From NCBI RefSeq assembly GCF_900098745.1, contig NZ_FQTT01000010.1:388567-452566 (forward strand): a stretch of DNA of 64,000 bases. Direction: 5' to 3'. The first letter of the stretch is position 1. Every line of letters starts with the position of its first letter. The translations under genes and the position numbers were made by a program. Below the pieces are notes generated by a model. It was not told where the DNA came from and did no database searches. It saw only the letters and a program-made list of their open reading frames with translations. The stretch is from Actinomyces glycerinitolerans. Lineage in GTDB: Bacteria > Actinomycetota > Actinomycetes > Actinomycetales > Actinomycetaceae. This document shows, in pieces, positions 1 to 7,195 of the stretch.

Positions 1-619
1 CCGCCGCCCAGCGGCCGGTCGGGCCTGCGCCGTCGGCATCGTCGTCGGCTCCCGCCGCGAGCCGAGCCGTGAAGGTGCCGTCCGAACGGATGGTCACCGC
101 GGCCTCACCGAAACGCAGGGGGCGGTGAGCCAGGGGGAACCAGGCCTTGTAGACGGACTCCTTAATGCTGAACAGCAGCCGGTCCCCGGCGACGTCCGGG
201 AGCGCCTCGACCAGCTCGCGGACGTTCTCGCGCTCCGCCGGCGAGGCGATCCGTGCCAGTACCCCGCCCGCGAGCGACCGGTTCGGTTCGGCGTCAATGC
301 CGAGCGCAGCCACCTGGCTGGTGCGGGCCACCGCCGCCGCCCGATAGCCGCGGCAATGGGTCAGAGAGCCGACGACGCCGTCGGGCCAGGCGGGCTCCCC
401 CATCGGCCCCGGCACCATCGCCGGACGTTCCAGCCCCAGCTCGGCCAGCGCCCGCCCGGCCAGGTGGCGGACGGTCGTGAACTCGGCGCGGCGGCGGGAC
501 GAGGCTCCCGCGATATGGGCGCGCTCCGCAGGCAGCAGCGAGGCGTCGACGTCGCCGAATGCCTCGGCAACGATCACCGACGGCGGGGCCAGCCCCGCCA
601 GTAGGGGCGTCTGAGTCAT
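1..619 (-). CDS. 4'-phosphopantetheinyl transferase (EntD/Npt-like), 3' end cut by window edge
   Basis: The frame is open from the ATG at 617-619 to the left edge, so the C-terminus is missing. It shows the Sfp/EntD transferase motifs: GSLTHC near residues 84-89, GIDAE at 107-111 with the Mg-binding Asp109, and KESVYKAWFP from residue 153. The enzyme would move the phosphopantetheine arm of CoA onto a serine of acyl- or peptidyl-carrier domains in the cytoplasm. At least 206 residues are visible, close to the usual 210-240. It ends a same-strand run with dtd and a DUF2516 gene (17 bp between the dtd stop and this start). The carrier-protein substrate cannot be told from this window. Confidence 0.88.
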   Translation of the reverse strand, partial: MTQTPLLAGLAPPSVIVAEAFGDVDASLLPAERAHIAGASSRRRAEFTTVRHLAGRALAELGLERPAMVPGPMGEPAWPDGVVGSLTHCRGYRAAAVARTSQVAALGIDAEPNRSLAGGVLARIASPAERENVRELVEALPDVAGDRLLFSIKESVYKAWFPLAHRPLRFGEAAVTIRSDGTFTARLAAGADDDADGAGPTGRWAA

Positions 620-636
620 TCGCGCCGCCGCGGGCA

Positions 637-1092
637 TCAGGCCTCGACGAGGATGGTGACCGGGCCGTCCAGTTCGGCGTCGATGTCCATGTGGGCGCCG
701 AAGCTGCCGGTTGCCACCTCCAGGCCGCGCCGGCGCAGGTCGGCGACTACCGCATCCACCAGTGGTTCGGCCACCTCGCCCGGAGCCGCGCCGTTCCAGG
801 AGGGGCGCCGCCCCTTGCGCACGTCGGCGTACAGCGTGAATTGGGAGACGACCAGCACCGGCGCCCCCAGGTCGGTGACCGAGACCTCCCGACCCGGTGC
901 GCCACCGTCGTCGCCGGGGCCGTCGAAGAGCCGCAACTCGGCGATCTTGCGGGCCACCGTGGCGACCTGCGCGGCGCCGTCGTCGTGAGTGACGCCCACC
1001 AGGGCGAGCAGCCCGGGACGGTCAATGGCGCCGACGACCGCGCCATCCACGCGCACCGCCGCCCGGTTTACGCGCTGCAGGACGGCGCGCAT
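637..1092 (-). CDS. dtd: D-aminoacyl-tRNA deacylase
   Basis: This 151-residue protein matches Dtd over its full length. It starts MRAVLQRV, carries the SQFTLYAD signature at 83-90, an FGAHMDI segment at 131-137 and the Gly-cis-Pro dyad GPVT at 143-146. It hydrolyses D-amino acids, and mischarged glycine, from tRNA as a proofreading step. The ATG overlaps the stop codon of the upstream DUF2516 gene (ATGA at 1089-1092), which implies translational coupling. Length and motifs are complete, so it should be functional. Confidence 0.96.
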   Translation of the reverse strand: MRAVLQRVNRAAVRVDGAVVGAIDRPGLLALVGVTHDDGAAQVATVARKIAELRLFDGPGDDGGAPGREVSVTDLGAPVLVVSQFTLYADVRKGRRPSWNGAAPGEVAEPLVDAVVADLRRRGLEVATGSFGAHMDIDAELDGPVTILVEA

Positions 1093-1478
1093 CAGCGGCC
1101 GGGAGTCCAGTCGCGCGGACCGCGGCCGCCCTGGCCACCTTCATGCCCGGGGAAGCGGATCGAGGAGCGCACGCGCACCGGCGAGTAATACTGCAGGGCG
1201 GGGCGGACGTCGGCCAGGTAGACGGCGTTGGTGACCACGCCGAGCAGGCCCAGCATCGAGGATGGCCCCATCAGCAGGACCACGACGACCCCGGCGGCAT
1301 TGACGGCGAGCCAGAAGCCCTTGGTGCGTTTGCCGGCCGCGATGAAATGCGAGGGGTCGCGGGTGAGGGTGTCGATGAGCGCCCAGACGCCCAGGCCCAC
1401 GGCGGTGATCTGCGCGAATCGCCAGATCAGGCCGACGGCCAGTGACAGGTAGGCGGCGACGAGTCCCAGAATGTGCAC
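1092..1478 (-). CDS. DUF2516 family membrane protein
   Basis: I place the start at the GTG of [15 protein letters not shown] (1476-1478), giving 128 residues. The frame is open upstream to 1658, but that extension is arginine-rich and lies ahead of the first membrane segment. Three hydrophobic segments are visible (about residues 2-18, 22-36 and 55-80) with an aspartate-containing loop between them. The [24 protein letters not shown] tail is typical of DUF2516, a conserved actinobacterial family of unknown function. Its stop overlaps the dtd start, so the two are probably one transcription unit. The basic, glycine-rich C-terminus has no assigned role. Confidence 0.75.
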   Translation of the reverse strand: MHILGLVAAYLSLAVGLIWRFAQITAVGLGVWALIDTLTRDPSHFIAAGKRTKGFWLAVNAAGVVVVLLMGPSSMLGLLGVVTNAVYLADVRPALQYYSPVRVRSSIRFPGHEGGQGGRGPRDWTPGR

Positions 1479-1645
1479 GTTTCCACTGTAGTCGCCGCCC
1501 TGCCGCGCCGCGAGCGCCGTCATCCCTGGGCGAAGCCCGCCACAGCGGGGAATAACGAACGTGTCGGCGCGCCCCAACGTCCGGCTGGCCGAGTCCGCAT
1601 GCGCTGGCACGCGGCTCGCCCCATCCGCATTACCGCAGCGTGATA

Positions 1646-1657
1646 TGATGCCAATCA
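1646..1657. promoter_or_regulatory. Operator-like motif TGATGCCAATCA upstream of the FucP/SBP operon
   Basis: TGATGCCAATCA has TGAT/ATCA arms and overlaps a possible -10 box (TATGAT, 1644-1649). Thirteen of 15 bases of TATGATGCCAATCAC (1644-1658) recur at 4862-4876 as TATGATGCGCATCAC, upstream of the ABM gene at the other end of the same cluster. I infer a common regulator; none is encoded in the cluster itself. Confidence 0.4.
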
Positions 1658-1765
1658 CATATCCGCGTTCCTGAGGCGATTCATCCCCTGCGCCCAGGCG
1701 AAACCTACCGGAACCACCCGCCCAACACCCGCTCCATCAACATCACAGCCGATCCGGGAGACCCC

Positions 1766-3100
1766 ATGACGGCCCGAACTAAAGCCCGACCACCCGACTC
1801 CAGCACCTCAAAGATCCTTTATCCGGGCGCCACCATGCTCCTCGTTGCGGTCATCGGCTGCTTCACGGCCTGGGGCATCGCCGCAGACCTGACCACCCCC
1901 ATGGTCTCCGGCTTCAAGCGCATCTTCGACATGTCCTCCTTCCAGGCTTCTCTGGTGCAGATGGCCTACTACGGCGCCTACTTCCTGCTGGCCATCCCCG
2001 CCGCCCTGATCAACTCTCGCTGGGGCTACAAGGCGGGCATGGTCTCGGGCCTGGCGCTGGCCTCGCTGGGCGCCTTCGGCTTCTGGCCCGCCTCCCAGGT
2101 GATGACCTACGGCGCTTTCCTGGCCGCCCTGTTCGCCATCGCCGCCGGCTGCTCACTGCTGGAGACCTCCGCCAGCCCCTATGTCATCTCACTGGGCCCG
2201 GAGGAGACCTCCACCCGGCGGCTGAACCTCGCCCAGGCCTTCAACCCGCTGGGTACCAACATCGGCGTGCTGATCGCCTCCACGCTCATCCTCCCCAAGC
2301 TCGACACCCCGGTGAACCTGGCCGATGTCAGCCCGGAGACCGAGCGTGCCATTCGCGCCGAGCAGCTGCGCGCCGTGACCGGCCCCTACATCGGGCTCGG
2401 TGTGCTGCTGGCCGTCATCCTGGTCATCATCTTCATTCAGAAGGCACCACCCACCGCCCCGACGGACGACGGCGCCCGCCCGGCGAGCCCCCTGACCACC
2501 CTGTGGCGCTCAAAACGGTACCGCTACGGCGTCATTGCCCAGTTCTTCGACGTAGCCGCCCAGGTGTGCTGCTGGACCTACATAATCCAGTACACCCAGC
2601 AGGCGCTTAACGGCTCCCTGCAGTTGGGCTCGCAGATGCTGCAGATCAGCCTTATCGTCTTCTTGATCGCCAGGTTCCTGATGACCGCCGTCATTGCCCG
2701 CATCCGCGCCACCAAGGTCATGGCGGTCCTCGGCGCGGTGGCTGTGGGACTATGCATCTACGCCTCGCTGCGCCCGGACCTCACGGGCGTGGTGGCCATT
2801 ATTGCCGCCTCCTTCTGTCTGTCGCTGATGTTCCCCACCATCTACGGCGTAGCCCTGTCCGGGCTCGGGGACGCCACCAAGTTCGGGGCCGCCGGCCTGG
2901 TCATGGCGATCGTTGGCGGGGCCATCATGCCCATGGTTCAGGGCCGGGTAATGGACGCCACCAGCGCAGCCACCTCATTCATCGTTCCGGCGGTCTGCTT
3001 CGCCATGGTGACCGCCTACGCGATCTACGACCTACGTGCACCGGCGCAGGAAATCGCCACAACTTCGAGCACCGCCTCAGAAAGGAAGAATCAGTCATGA
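1766..3100 (+). CDS. MFS sugar permease, FucP (fucose:H+ symporter) family
   Basis: A 444-residue protein with about 12 hydrophobic segments and the FucP-family layout: an AWGIAADLTTPMVSGFK N-terminal helix pair, QMAYYGAYFLLAIPAAL, and a LLETSASPYVISLGPEETSTRRLNLAQAFNPLGTN-type segment that is diagnostic of the family (pieces near residues 125-165). It should take up a hexose or deoxyhexose in symport with protons. The ATG at 1766 follows a GGGAG ribosome site. Its stop overlaps the ATG of the next gene, a sugar-binding lipoprotein, an unusual pairing. A second FucP-type permease lies in the deo cluster at 31978. The true substrate is unknown. Confidence 0.88.
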   Translation: MTARTKARPPDSSTSKILYPGATMLLVAVIGCFTAWGIAADLTTPMVSGFKRIFDMSSFQASLVQMAYYGAYFLLAIPAALINSRWGYKAGMVSGLALASLGAFGFWPASQVMTYGAFLAALFAIAAGCSLLETSASPYVISLGPEETSTRRLNLAQAFNPLGTNIGVLIASTLILPKLDTPVNLADVSPETERAIRAEQLRAVTGPYIGLGVLLAVILVIIFIQKAPPTAPTDDGARPASPLTTLWRSKRYRYGVIAQFFDVAAQVCCWTYIIQYTQQALNGSLQLGSQMLQISLIVFLIARFLMTAVIARIRATKVMAVLGAVAVGLCIYASLRPDLTGVVAIIAASFCLSLMFPTIYGVALSGLGDATKFGAAGLVMAIVGGAIMPMVQGRVMDATSAATSFIVPAVCFAMVTAYAIYDLRAPAQEIATTSSTASERKNQS

Positions 3101-4389
3101 CTTCCCTGAGAAGACGTGCCGCCGCCCTACTCGCGGCAGTCAGTACCGCCCTCGCCCTTACCGCCTGCGGTGGCTCCTCCGCCCCGTCCGGCTCCATCGA
3201 GGTCCTGTCCTGGTGGACCTCCGCCTCCGAGTCCGTCGCCCTGGACACGCTCGTCAACGCCTATCAGGAACGCAACTCCGACGCCTCCGTGGACCAGTTG
3301 GCCGTCGTCGGCGGCGCCGGCTCACAGGCTCACGTGACACTGGCCCAGCGCCTCGCACGCGGCGATGCCCCCGATGTGTGGCAGTCACTGAGCGCCGGGA
3401 ACGTGACGGCGTGGCGGGAGGCCGGGGCGGTCGAGGACGTGTCCTCACTGTTCACCGACGAGGTCACCAGTCAGCTCCCCGAGGAAGTACTCGCCTCCGT
3501 CACGGTGGGTAACAGCCAGTATGCAGCCCCGTTGTCCGTGCACCGGGCGAACATCCTCATGTTCAACCGCGACGTGCTGCAGGATGCCGGTATCGATGAG
3601 CCGGGCACGGGCTACTCCCTGGACGATCTGCTCGCCGACCTGGGCACCCTGGAGGAACAGGGGACCACACCGCTGTGCATCGGCGGGGCCGACTCCATCA
3701 CCACGGCAGGACTGTTCGAGTCCGTGCTCCTGGCCACCGTCGGTGAGGAGGGCTGGGCCCAGATCGAGGCCGATCGTTTCGACTGGTCCGGCCCGCAGGT
3801 GACCGAGGCCCTGAAGACCTTCGGACAGCTCATGGACTACACCGACCCCGCCGACGCCGACCGCACCTGGGACGAAGCGGCCGGGCGGCTGGCGGACGGT
3901 CAGTGCGGCTTCTACCAGATGAACGACGGCGCGCTCACCGAGTCCGAGGCGCTCGCCGGCTCCACCACCGGGCAGTCCCCGGTTTCCTCCGTGACCTTCC
4001 CCGGAACCGAGGGAACCTTCCTGATCGTGGTAGACACATTCGTGCGCTCTTCCGCTTCGGCGGACGGTGAGGGCGCGGACGCCTTCTTGGCTACGGTCCT
4101 GGATCCGCAGGTGCAGACCGCCGTGTGTGAGGTAAAGGGCTGTGTGCCGGTGCGAAATGACGCCGACGTCACCACGCTCACCCCCTACCAGCAGCAGGCA
4201 GCCGCGGACCTGCGCAGTCAGACGGTGCTCAATGCGATCTCCTACGGCGAGGTGATTTCTCCGGCGATGCAGGACGGCTTCTTCAAGGCCGTTAAGAACT
4301 ATCTGAGCACAGGAGACGCCTCCGCCTCGACCTTCGCCCGCATCCTCACCGAGCGAATCAACGAGGGCGCCGCGGGCCCGAACCTCTGA
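3097..4389 (+). CDS. Extracellular sugar-binding lipoprotein (ABC-type family 1 solute-binding protein)
   Basis: 430 residues. The N-terminus is a lipoprotein signal with lipobox LTAC (Cys24). It is followed by IEVLSWWTSASE, the glucose/mannose-type binding-protein start, and a Gly-Gly-Ala-Gly-Ser ligand-loop region. The start at 3097 is set by AAAGGAAG upstream and the ATGA overlap with the permease stop. Proteins of this family deliver sugars to ABC permeases, but no ABC permease or ATPase genes are adjacent; its only operon partner is an MFS permease. It may serve an importer elsewhere, work as a sensor, or feed the MFS protein. Family call is strong, partner is inference. Confidence 0.87.
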   Translation: MTSLRRRAAALLAAVSTALALTACGGSSAPSGSIEVLSWWTSASESVALDTLVNAYQERNSDASVDQLAVVGGAGSQAHVTLAQRLARGDAPDVWQSLSAGNVTAWREAGAVEDVSSLFTDEVTSQLPEEVLASVTVGNSQYAAPLSVHRANILMFNRDVLQDAGIDEPGTGYSLDDLLADLGTLEEQGTTPLCIGGADSITTAGLFESVLLATVGEEGWAQIEADRFDWSGPQVTEALKTFGQLMDYTDPADADRTWDEAAGRLADGQCGFYQMNDGALTESEALAGSTTGQSPVSSVTFPGTEGTFLIVVDTFVRSSASADGEGADAFLATVLDPQVQTAVCEVKGCVPVRNDADVTTLTPYQQQAAADLRSQTVLNAISYGEVISPAMQDGFFKAVKNYLSTGDASASTFARILTERINEGAAGPNL

Positions 4390-4485
4390 GCGGCAACCGG
4401 GCGTGGGTCAACTCCGAACGGGTCCGGCCCCCGCCCCGCGTCGCCATACCACCGACTCCGGCCGCTGGACGGCTTAACAGGGTGC

Positions 4486-4502
4486 CCACCGTCTCACGGT
4501 GG
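4486..4502. terminator. Hairpin between convergent units
   Basis: CCACCGT-CTC-ACGGTGG forms a 7-bp stem with a 3-nt loop between the convergent binding-protein and ABM genes. No T-run follows on either side. It could stop transcription in both directions. Confidence 0.4.
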
Positions 4503-4530
4503 CAGATAGCCCACAATGCATGAAATGCCG

Positions 4531-4821
4531 TCAGCCGATCTGGTCCAGGAAGGTCAATACCGAGTGCGGCTCTTCGATGCGCTCCTCCAGGCGGGCGTTG
4601 AACGGGCCGCCATAGGGCATGCCCAGGTGGGTCTGGAAGGCGTCTTCGTCGACGTAGGCCTCCATGACGAAGAACTTCGCGGGGTCATCGCTGTGGCGGT
4701 AAACGTCGAAGACGCGGTTGCCGGGCTCGGTACGGACTTTTTCGCCGAAGTCGCAGATCATCTGGGCAACCTCGTCCTCGAATCCGGGTTTGGCAGTGAA
4801 CTGCGAGTGCAGAATCTTCAT
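4531..4821 (-). CDS. Antibiotic biosynthesis monooxygenase (ABM) domain protein
   Basis: 96 residues forming a single ABM/dimeric alpha-beta barrel domain: MKILHSQFTAKPGFED, a FFVMEAYVDEDAFQTHL strand-helix, then PYGGPF. Relatives include YgiN-type quinol monooxygenases, but many ABM proteins have other roles and no catalytic residue can be fixed here. The ATG at 4821 follows a GAGGAG site. An operator-like palindrome at 4864-4875 matches the one ahead of the FucP/SBP operon, so I infer a role in the same sugar pathway. Function beyond the fold is uncertain. Confidence 0.78.
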   Translation of the reverse strand: MKILHSQFTAKPGFEDEVAQMICDFGEKVRTEPGNRVFDVYRHSDDPAKFFVMEAYVDEDAFQTHLGMPYGGPFNARLEERIEEPHSVLTFLDQIG

Positions 4822-4863
4822 GGCTCCTCCTCAGGGCGTATGGGATGCGTCGCGCCGATTCTA

Positions 4864-4875
4864 TGATGCGCATCA
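4864..4875. promoter_or_regulatory. Perfect 12-bp palindrome TGATGCGCATCA upstream of the ABM gene
   Basis: TGATGCGCATCA is a perfect palindrome about 43 bp ahead of the ABM start, next to a TAGAAT -10-like box on the minus strand. It shares TATGATGCNNATCAC with the site at 1644-1658. Probable repressor or activator site for both units of the cluster. Confidence 0.45.
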
Positions 4876-5026
4876 CGTTCACGGTAGGGCCAGTGGGATT
4901 CGTACCCACATCGCCCAGGGAACAGCGCCCGCGGCGCTTCGGAGCCTCCACCGGGTGCCCTGCGGCAGACCCCGCGCATGCCAACAACCACGCGTTGCAC
5001 ACTCGAATCTCGAGCAATCGTCCAAG

Positions 5027-5209
5027 AAGCGCATAACTCCGCGGTTTCGCAGATTCCCCTTGCAGTACCGAGGAGGCTCCCATGTGCAACCATCCCCTCA
5101 TTGCACACCGGAGCCATGGAGCCGACTTCGGCTACTCCCGCCACTTCCCCATGATTCCAGCGAAAAACCCGACTCGCACAAGTTTGTCCTGACAGCTCCA
5201 GTGTGCAAC
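5027..5209. repeat. Dispersed intergenic hairpin element, copy 1
   Basis: About 183 bp. It aligns along its length with 63023-63207: both begin AAGCGCAT-A-TCCGCGGTTTC, hold a central hairpin, and end in an identical 27-base segment (5183-5209 and 63181-63207) finishing in CTCCAGTGTGCAAC. The central hairpin here is 5075-5089 against 5101-5115, with 13 of 15 positions paired. No open frame is shared between copies, so it is not coding. Confidence 0.8.
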
Positions 5210-5363
5210 GGGGCTCAGAAGCGACCGCGCGATCCTCTCCGTCTGCCGTGCCAAGGACGGACCTGGCAGCCACCCGGCACGCCGTCGCCCGGCTGCGCGC
5301 CGGAGTGCGTCGGGATGTCATCTGAGTCGGCACACCGATGGCCGTCGTCTGCGGCCCTTGTCC

Positions 5364-5975
5364 TCAGCCCCGGGTACGACGCCGCAGGCCATGGAACATG
5401 CCGTGCGTCATGAGCCGCGCGACCGGGCGTATAGCCCGCAGCATTCGGCGGGCGGCCGGCGTTTGGGGCACGTACCGCTCACGCACCGTGAGACGGCAGG
5501 CATGCAGCCCCGTCGAGGTGAGGACGAACGCCCACGTGAAGTCGAATTCCATCTCATTACCCGCGGGGGCGCTTCCACCCTCGCTGGACAGGATGAGGTA
5601 GCGCTCCGGCTCCAGGCGGGCAACGACGAGCGAGATGTTCTCCGCCAGGTCCACCGAGTCACCCTCTGTCAGGTTCTGCCACGCCGGGTTGATCACGTCA
5701 GCGCTGGAGATGCCCACACCGACAAGCTGACACAGCGCATCGAAGGTGTAGAAGCCGCCGCGCCCGTAGCCCATCTGGGCCAGCCAGGGCCATACGTCGG
5801 CCACGGGCGCCTGCAGCACCGTCTCGTGCGTCTCAACGATCTCGGCGTCGGGCAGGAGCTCGTCCCCGGGCAGGGGCTCGGCAGCGTCGCCGCGCGGGCG
5901 CAGGCGCCCGTTCACATAGGCGACACCAGCGGCCCCGAGGGCGATGGGCACGATCCAGCGGCTGCGCTCGCTCAT
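5364..5975 (-). CDS. SRPBCC (START-like) superfamily protein with N-terminal membrane anchor
   Basis: 203 residues from the ATG at 5973-5975, chosen for its GGGAGG site 8 bp upstream; the frame runs 11 codons further without one. The first 20 residues (RWIVPIALGAAGVAYVNGRL) form a short membrane helix. Then comes an SRPBCC-like fold: ETHETVLQAPVADVWPWLAQMGYGRGGFYTFD, a central ISLVVARLEPERYLIL strand pair and a C-terminal helix. Relatives bind lipids or other hydrophobic ligands; many actinobacterial members are uncharacterised. It is downstream of a lipoprotein gene but separated by large hairpins, so probably transcribed on its own. Confidence 0.7.
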   Translation of the reverse strand: MSERSRWIVPIALGAAGVAYVNGRLRPRGDAAEPLPGDELLPDAEIVETHETVLQAPVADVWPWLAQMGYGRGGFYTFDALCQLVGVGISSADVINPAWQNLTEGDSVDLAENISLVVARLEPERYLILSSEGGSAPAGNEMEFDFTWAFVLTSTGLHACRLTVRERYVPQTPAARRMLRAIRPVARLMTHGMFHGLRRRTRG

Positions 5976-6073
5976 GAGCTCACCCTCCCACAGGGGCAAC
6001 ATTCCCACAAGGACAACAACGCCAAATCATGGCGGGCGCCGCGCTCGCACTCCGCGGCCGCGCTCGTCTGGCC

Positions 6074-6163
6074 GGTGCGAACCCAGCGACCCTTCGCACC
6101 CTGGTACGAGCTTTTGCTCTCTGGTGTGCGCCGATTTGCCGCACACCAGAGGGCAAAAGCTCG
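6074..6163. repeat. Two adjacent stem-loops, one with a 24-bp stem
   Basis: The first hairpin pairs GGTGCGAA (6074-6081) with TTCGCACC (6093-6100). The second pairs 6107-6130 with 6140-6163 over 24 bp with one G-T wobble and a 9-nt loop. It lies downstream of the lipoprotein gene on the minus strand, so it may terminate that transcript. The CTCTGGTGTGC arm resembles CTCCAGTGTGC of the dispersed hairpin element. Confidence 0.75.
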
Positions 6164-6249
6164 CAGTAGACGAGACGCCACGCGCCTCGCAAGCCGCTCC
6201 AAACGGTTCCGCCGGCTCGGGCGATCCTAAGTTCTCGGACGCCCGATTC

Positions 6250-6750
6250 TCAGTTGGTGGCCTGCGATATCGCGGTAGCAAACTCGCCGGATCCCGACGA
6301 ACTGACGGGCTCATTATCGTCAATGGCGATGGATGCGGTGATGTCCGTTCCGTCCTTGGCCTGAGCGAGCACATTGGCGTTTGAGGCGTCAAAGACGACG
6401 GCACCGTCAATCTCAACCGTCTTGCTGAACGGGAGGGCCTCATCGCTCAGCTGCTCCTGGCTGATGTTGCCGTTGGCGTCCAGACTGGTCAGCGTGATGT
6501 CCGCGGTGGTCGCCGTATCGCTGGTGACTTCAAATACGATCGTATGCTTACCCGCGTCGTTTCCAGCAGCAACATCGGACTCCTCGGCGGTCTCCTCGGA
6601 GGTAGCCGAGGTTTCCGTCTCACTCGTCGATCCTCCACCAGCAGCGCTGGAGGAGTCCGCGGAGTCTGAGGAGCCGCATGCGGAAAGCGTAAAGGCGGCG
6701 ACGGCGCCCACGGTTCCCAGTGCGAAAACCCGGCGTGGCATGGCAGTCAT
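6250..6750 (-). CDS. Lipoprotein with MmpS-like C-terminal domain
   Basis: 166 residues from the ATG at 6748-6750, which has AGGAG 10 bp upstream. Signal peptide with lipobox LSAC (Cys25), then a Ser/Thr/Glu-rich linker (about 26-65). The C-terminal beta domain has HTIVFEVTSDTATTADITL, a dipeptide-rich NGNISQEQ turn, LPFSKTVEI and a NVLAQ strand, as in MmpS-type proteins. In mycobacteria MmpS assists RND (MmpL) lipid export; no MmpL is nearby, so the role here is open. The long acidic linker suggests a cell-wall-spanning stalk. Likely monocistronic. Confidence 0.7.
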   Translation of the reverse strand: MTAMPRRVFALGTVGAVAAFTLSACGSSDSADSSSAAGGGSTSETETSATSEETAEESDVAAGNDAGKHTIVFEVTSDTATTADITLTSLDANGNISQEQLSDEALPFSKTVEIDGAVVFDASNANVLAQAKDGTDITASIAIDDNEPVSSSGSGEFATAISQATN

Positions 6751-7195
6751 GGCAGCGATTCTCCTATGAATCAGGATTGCTAGGACGAGCCGAAATATGC
6801 CCCCCCCGCTTGTCAAATGCGCTGAGCGCGCAGTCGCAGGTTGAGCATCGGCACGCGTCGCGTGTCATCCGACCCGACGCACGCTTAACAAACCAACCAC
6901 CGACCACAAACCCCGCGATTCTGCGGTTTCACACGGCAGTTGCAGAACGTCAGGAGAGCTCCTGCGTGCGGCGAGGCCTCCGGCGCACATGGGAGCATTT
7001 CAAGCGGATCCTGACGACCCCAGCCACTTCCTGCAATTCCGCATCATCTCAACGGAAATCCCTGATTGGCAGAATTCCTGCCACCAGCGTAAGCGTGCGG
7101 CAGCTATCACGCGTTCCGCCTGGGAGGACGACGAGCACGACCCACTCGCACGACTTTCATTGCATCGACCGACCGCGGTGACAAGGACGAGGCGG
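6751..7195. other. 445-bp gap with a diverged hairpin element
   Basis: Upstream region of the lipoprotein gene and downstream region of the YgfZ gene. I see no convincing coding frame. It holds the diverged third copy of the dispersed hairpin element (6914-7063). A short C7 run lies at about 6801. Confidence 0.5.
6914..7063. repeat. Dispersed intergenic hairpin element, diverged copy 3
   Basis: It opens with CGCGATTCTGCGGTTTCAC (compare CGCATGATTCCGCGGTTTCAC-like starts of copies 1 and 2). It has a central hairpin at 6958-6969 against 6985-6996 and a 3' part with TTCCGCATCATCTCAACGGAAA, like the TTCCGCGTGATTTCAACGAAAA of copy 2. The hairpin arms differ from copies 1 and 2 but still pair, two positions by G-T wobble and one mismatched. 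Confidence 0.55.

Larger units (their letters stand above)
4822..5363. other. 542-bp gap: promoter, tRNA-like fragment and a dispersed hairpin element
   Basis: No credible gene. It holds a TAGAAT -10-like box (minus strand, 4859-4864) and operator for the ABM gene, a stretch at 4885-4902 that resembles a tRNA T-arm on the minus strand without a matching tRNA body, and repeat element copy 1 (5027-5209). Confidence 0.6.

Noticed and set aside
4885..4902. tRNA-like T-arm (minus strand: GTGGG-TACGAAT-CCCAC) and acceptor-like GGCCCT
   Set aside because: No matching 5' acceptor strand, D-arm or anticodon arm within a tRNA's length, and the T-loop has A where T is needed. At best a relic.
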